Source: Euleptes europaea
Taxonomy: Eukaryota > Chordata > Lepidosauria > Squamata > Sphaerodactylidae
Direction of reading: 5' to 3'
NCBI RefSeq assembly: GCF_029931775.1
Contig: NC_079325.1
Span: 37,860,673 to 37,924,672 of the forward strand
Length of the DNA: 64,000 bases
This document shows positions 60,370 through 64,000 of the stretch, piece by piece. The notes under the pieces are model-generated. The model made no database searches. It had not been told where the DNA came from and saw nothing but the letters and a program-made list of their open reading frames with translations. Numbering within the stretch: position 1 is the first letter of the stretch; each line of letters opens with the position of its first letter. The position numbers were made by a program, and so were the translations under genes.

Positions 60370-60935
60370 TCAGAGAAATCATACCCCAGCCGTCAGTGGC
60401 AACAGCTCAGCAGACCCTCCATGTTCACAGGCAATTTACCTGAGTACCAGATACTAGTGACAAAAAGGAAAGGGTAGTCATCTTTATGCTTTGCTGAAAT
60501 AGGATGTGAAGCTAATGGACTTTTGGTCTAATGCGGCAAGTCTGTGCTCATGTTAATTTAGGGGTTTGTCTGTTGTGATACAACATAGCCAGCTGCTAAA
60601 TGCAACCCCCATTCTACATGCCAGATCCGTGTGTGTGTGTGGGGGTGTGGGGGGTAACTGTTCCCTCACCACCTTGATATCCCCTTCCTTTCTGACACCT
60701 CCCTGCTGTGCAGTGCAGGAGAGATGCCTGGCTGAAACACACACACCTGCCTATCACGTTGCCACAGCAACCCTGCTCGATGGTGGGTAGAAACATGTAG
60801 GTGGCAAGGGAAGCCTGGCATACACACTTCAAACACAGCCCCGCTCTGCAATCCGCCCCCGCCCCAGTTTCCAGCTCTTACAAGTTTCCTTAAAAATGTA
60901 AAATATACACTGTCACAACATAGCAGGTACTAAGG
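60370..60935. other. No feature recognised
   Basis: Short tg run near 60631. Nothing else was supported. Confidence 0.35.
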
Positions 60936-60939
60936 ATTC

Positions 60940-61060
60940 TGAAAGGGGTAGCTGTGTTAAGTCTACTGCAGCAACCATAAACATTTTTAAAATTCTGGAA
61001 TAGCTTTTTGTGAACAAGAACTCACTTAGGATACAATAAAAGCTTGCCAGTCTTTAAAAA
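60940..61060 (+). repeat. Copy of family R
   Basis: aaaggggtagctgtgttaag, aaaagcttgccagtcttt and aaaaagtgctatggct. Confidence 0.55.
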
Positions 61061-61064
61061 GTGC

Positions 61065-61750
61065 TATGGCTGTTACAAATATAGCCCGTTGATATTCCAT
61101 ATATCAATAAATGTAGTAAGAACAGATACATCTTGAGGTCAGCTACCAAGCCCCCCAACCCGCTTCAGGCTGCATAGCAAAGGGAAGCCAGATTGGTTTC
61201 TACATGCAGCAGGGTCTTTTTGGTTGTGACTCCTGTGAAAACAGTCTTGCACCTCCTTTTCAGTCACCCCTTCACCCAGCTGTATTATTTAGGGGGGAAA
61301 GTATCTTTTTGGTTCTGATTGCCTAGTCTTTTTAACTGCCACTATAACAGTTAATCCTTTCTTTAGATATTAGGCCATTTATACTTACACTGTTTTGAAA
61401 GCCACTCAGAAAATAAATACAAGGCTTTGAGAGTGGGTTAAAAATGGAATAGCTCAAAGATAATGTGGATAGAATGTGTATAGCAGCCAAATGGCAGTCA
61501 AGCATTTGCCACCTACAGGTTTGTTTCCCCCCTGAAGAGTTTTTAAATCATGCAACCCACAATTTAAGATGATACAGAGGTTCTACAAATGATTCAGTAT
61601 TGCAACCCTCTGCTCTGTCCTCATCCTCCAATATTAGGTCTTGTAGAAAAGCCATTAGTGCAGATGCTATAAAGCACCATAAACTGTAATGGCAAAGAAC
61701 AATGTTGCTCTCCTACCGAGTTGTAACATATTTTTCCACCTGCCTGCCCT
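61065..61750. other. No feature recognised
   Basis: No coding or repeat signature could be supported. Confidence 0.35.
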
Positions 61751-61754
61751 GTGA

Positions 61755-61975
61755 GACAGCAATACACAATGGGTTAGTGTTGGACTAGGCTCTGGGATAC
61801 CCACCTGTGAGTTTCAGGTCAGCCACAGAAGCTCACTGGATGACCTTGAGATTGTCCCTCTCTTAACCTAAGCTACCTCATAGGTTGGTTGTTGGGAGGA
61901 TAAAGTAAAAGAGGGGAGAATGATGTTGTATGCCACTTAAAGCCCCCATTGGGGGGAGAAGCAGGGTCTAAAGAT
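61755..61975 (+). repeat. MIR/CORE-like SINE
   Basis: gggttagtgttggactaggc, tcactggatgaccttgagat and aagctacctcataggttggt fit a CORE-type SINE. Confidence 0.55.
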
Positions 61976-61979
61976 CTAA

Positions 61980-62330
61980 CTATGCAAAACTATGTAATAT
62001 AAAAACAAGACAGCTGGCCAAGATACATTTGACGTTCAAAGAACATTAAAATGAATATTGAGTTTTCATACAGTATCTCACTGCTCAAACCGCATGAGTA
62101 GATGGCAGATGGATTCCAGCCACCTTGAAAACAGGTGCTCGGGGGTGGGGGGGATATCAAACCGAGGTCTGAGCATGAAACACAGAATTGTGTTCCAAGC
62201 AAGTGTGCCAAATTCCATTTGGACATCTCACTGTTCAAGTGACTGATTTTCATAGAATTGTTGAATTTGCTGGTTTGGAAAGGGATTTTCTCATAATCTC
62301 ATCCTCAAGACTAGTTTTTTAAGTCATTCA
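61980..62330. other. No feature recognised
   Basis: Unique-looking sequence. Short overlapping frames on both strands are unrecognised. Confidence 0.35.
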
Positions 62331-62334
62331 AGAG

Positions 62335-62567
62335 ATGACAGCCAGTGTGAAGAGCCATGGACTCTAATCTGGAGAACCGGGTTCGGTTCCCCACTTCTCC
62401 ACATGAAGCCTGCTGGGTGACCTTGGGCCAGTCACAGTCCTCTCGGAACTCTCTCAGCCCACGCGGAGGCAGGCAACGGCAAACCACCTCCGAACATCTC
62501 TTGCCTTGAAAACCCTATGGGGTTGCCATAAATTGGCTGCGACTTGACAGCACTTTCCACCACCACC
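62335..62567 (+). repeat. tRNA-headed SINE with BovB-like tail (Sauria-type), copy 1
   Basis: The head ends gaaccgggttcggttcccc (box B), then gtgaccttgggccagtcaca, ggcaaaccacctccg and the tail gggttgccataaattggctg, cgacttgacagcacttt. Confidence 0.8.
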
Positions 62568-62626
62568 AGGACAAATGCATGACTGGTGGATGATAATTAG
62601 CCAGCTCCGTGTACAGTGGAGAGAGC

Positions 62627-62857
62627 CAGCATGGTATAGTGGTTAAGAGCGGCAGACTCTAATATGGAGATCCGGGTTCGATTCCCCGCTCCTCCACATG
62701 AAGCCCACTTGGTGACCTTGGGCCAGTAACAGTCCTCTCAGAACTCTCTCAGCCATGCAGAGGCAGGCAACGCCGAACCACCACCGAACATCTCTTGCCT
62801 TGAAAACCCTACGGGGTTGCCATAAGTCAGCTGTGACCTGATGGCACTTTCCACCAC
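62627..62857 (+). repeat. Sauria-type SINE, copy 2
   Basis: gcatggtatagtggttaaga (box A), gatccgggttcgattccccg (box B) and the tail cataagtcagctgtgacctg, atggcacttt. It lies 60 bp from copy 1 in the same orientation. The tRNA part is well kept, but the SINE body shows it is not a tRNA gene. Confidence 0.85.
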
Positions 62858-62869
62858 CACATACAACAG

Positions 62870-63525
62870 ATGGTACATCCTGGTATTTCTCTGCTGGTTG
62901 AGAGATAGATGTAGGTACTGATGGCAGACAAAGCAAGGGCAGAATATAGGCTGACCCCACCCCCAAATACTAAATCGCCTAGTGGCAGTCTGATGTATTA
63001 AAGAGCAAGACACACTGCCCTGCCGTTCCCTGTTCTCCTTTTTCTTTGCCCTCAGAAGCCACTTCTGAGGATAGCGGCATGAGCCCCACCCCAGCCAATC
63101 TCAGTCAGCAGCCAGTTTTTAATCTACTATATACAGATGACTGCAGACTCTAGTCATGTGAAGCCTGCAATAAAAGGACGTTTTCGCAACCAGAATAAAT
63201 TAAGTCCATTTGCCTACCAAAATGTGGATGTGGCTGGCAGAGAAATTTTTGATTCAAGTTATGCATCAAGTTATTCAAAGTTATTCCAAGTGAGGCACCA
63301 AGCAACACACGATCAAGCACATTTCAGTAACTATGTATTCTTAATTCTGCTTCAAACTTGATGCAGGGAGGGGGCAAGGCAGATAATGCCCCAGCATTGG
63401 GGCACTAGTTGCCTTCCTTATTTTAAAAATACACTCCCCACCCACACCTCAAGTTTGGAGAAAATTGGTGCTGAAATGCCCCACTTTTTTCTTTCTTTAC
63501 TGTCTCCCATTGCTGAGCCTTCAAA
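62870..63525. other. No feature recognised
   Basis: Unannotated sequence. A 74-codon plus frame at 63137 has no recognisable similarity. Confidence 0.35.
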
Positions 63526-63532
63526 AGCAAGA

Positions 63533-63755
63533 ACGAGCCGGAGAAGCAGAGTGGTAAGAGTGCTGGACTTAGGATTCGAGGGGCCTGGGTTCGAATACCC
63601 CACTCTGCCATGGAAGCTTGCTGGGAGACATTGAGCCAGTCATGTGCTCTCACCTTAACCTCCCCTCACGTGCAGGGCTGTTGTGATGGGAGAACACTGT
63701 AGGGTGCTCTTGGTCACAGCTGGGGGGGGGGGAAGCAGAATGTAAATAGCTAAAA
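63533..63755 (+). repeat. tRNA-derived SINE
   Basis: gcagagtggtaagagtgctg (box A), cctgggttcgaataccccac (box B), then ttgagccagtcatgtgctct and a G-run. Confidence 0.7.
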
Positions 63756-64000
63756 CAGGTCTGTCTCACACTCCAGAGACCTCTGCTGTGGCACATATCT
63801 AGAACAAAGTATCCCTGCTAGATACAGACAACTGACTTAGGAAAGCACCACTTTCATGGAGGAGAGGCTGATCACTGGCTAACAGCCAGAATAGCTCAGC
63901 AGAACATACCTCAGTTGCTGTGGGGCTAGGGGATGATGGCCATTTACTTTAGGGCCTGGGCTTTCTGAAGGCATCTGGCTGGCCACAGTGGGAAACAGGA

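Noticed and set aside
62627-62700. Possible tRNA gene
   Set aside because: Box A and box B are clear, but the sequence continues into a SINE body with BovB-like tail, as in the neighbouring copy.

Overview
The window looks like nuclear DNA of a squamate reptile (lizard or snake). It combines CR1, RTE-BovB and L1 LINEs, tRNA-derived SINEs (some with BovB-like tails), a 5S-rRNA-derived SINE and many non-autonomous hAT elements, between a few intron-containing vertebrate genes. I cannot name the species.

Three host genes are recognisable, all on the minus strand: AJM1 (one long coding exon, 27940 to 24704), PHPT1 (three exons, 16495 to 13264, apparently complete) and the 5' part of MAMDC4 (LDL-receptor-A exon at 4888-4781, then MAM-domain exons running off the window start). 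From memory, this order and orientation match human 9q34.3 (AJM1, PHPT1, MAMDC4), so this is a conserved linkage block. Two CpG-rich regions fit promoters. One lies just upstream of PHPT1 and carries four CCAAT boxes. The other, at about 41.0-41.7 kb, is a candidate start for AJM1 far upstream of its coding exon.

Layout: 0-5 kb, MAMDC4 exons and introns; 5-13 kb, a three-level nest (BovB split by L1, which is split by a SINE) and unannotated DNA; 13-17 kb, PHPT1 and its CpG promoter, with LINEs in the introns; 17-24.7 kb, a palindrome, repeats and the presumed AJM1 3' side; 24.7-28 kb, the AJM1 coding exon; 28-64 kb, no recognised coding exon, dominated by repeats, including a SINE array (31.8-33.2 kb), at least six copies of a MITE with TAGGGTTGCCA ends and 8-bp target duplications, three other hAT elements, several large inverted-repeat structures, one solo LTR fossil and a local tandem duplication.

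The genes do not form one pathway. AJM1 is an epithelial apical-junction protein, PHPT1 a cytosolic phosphohistidine phosphatase, and MAMDC4 an apical endosomal glycoprotein. No new multi-gene system was found. The most notable material is the mobile-element architecture: clean hAT MITE insertions falling mostly inside SINEs, and repeated inverted pairs.
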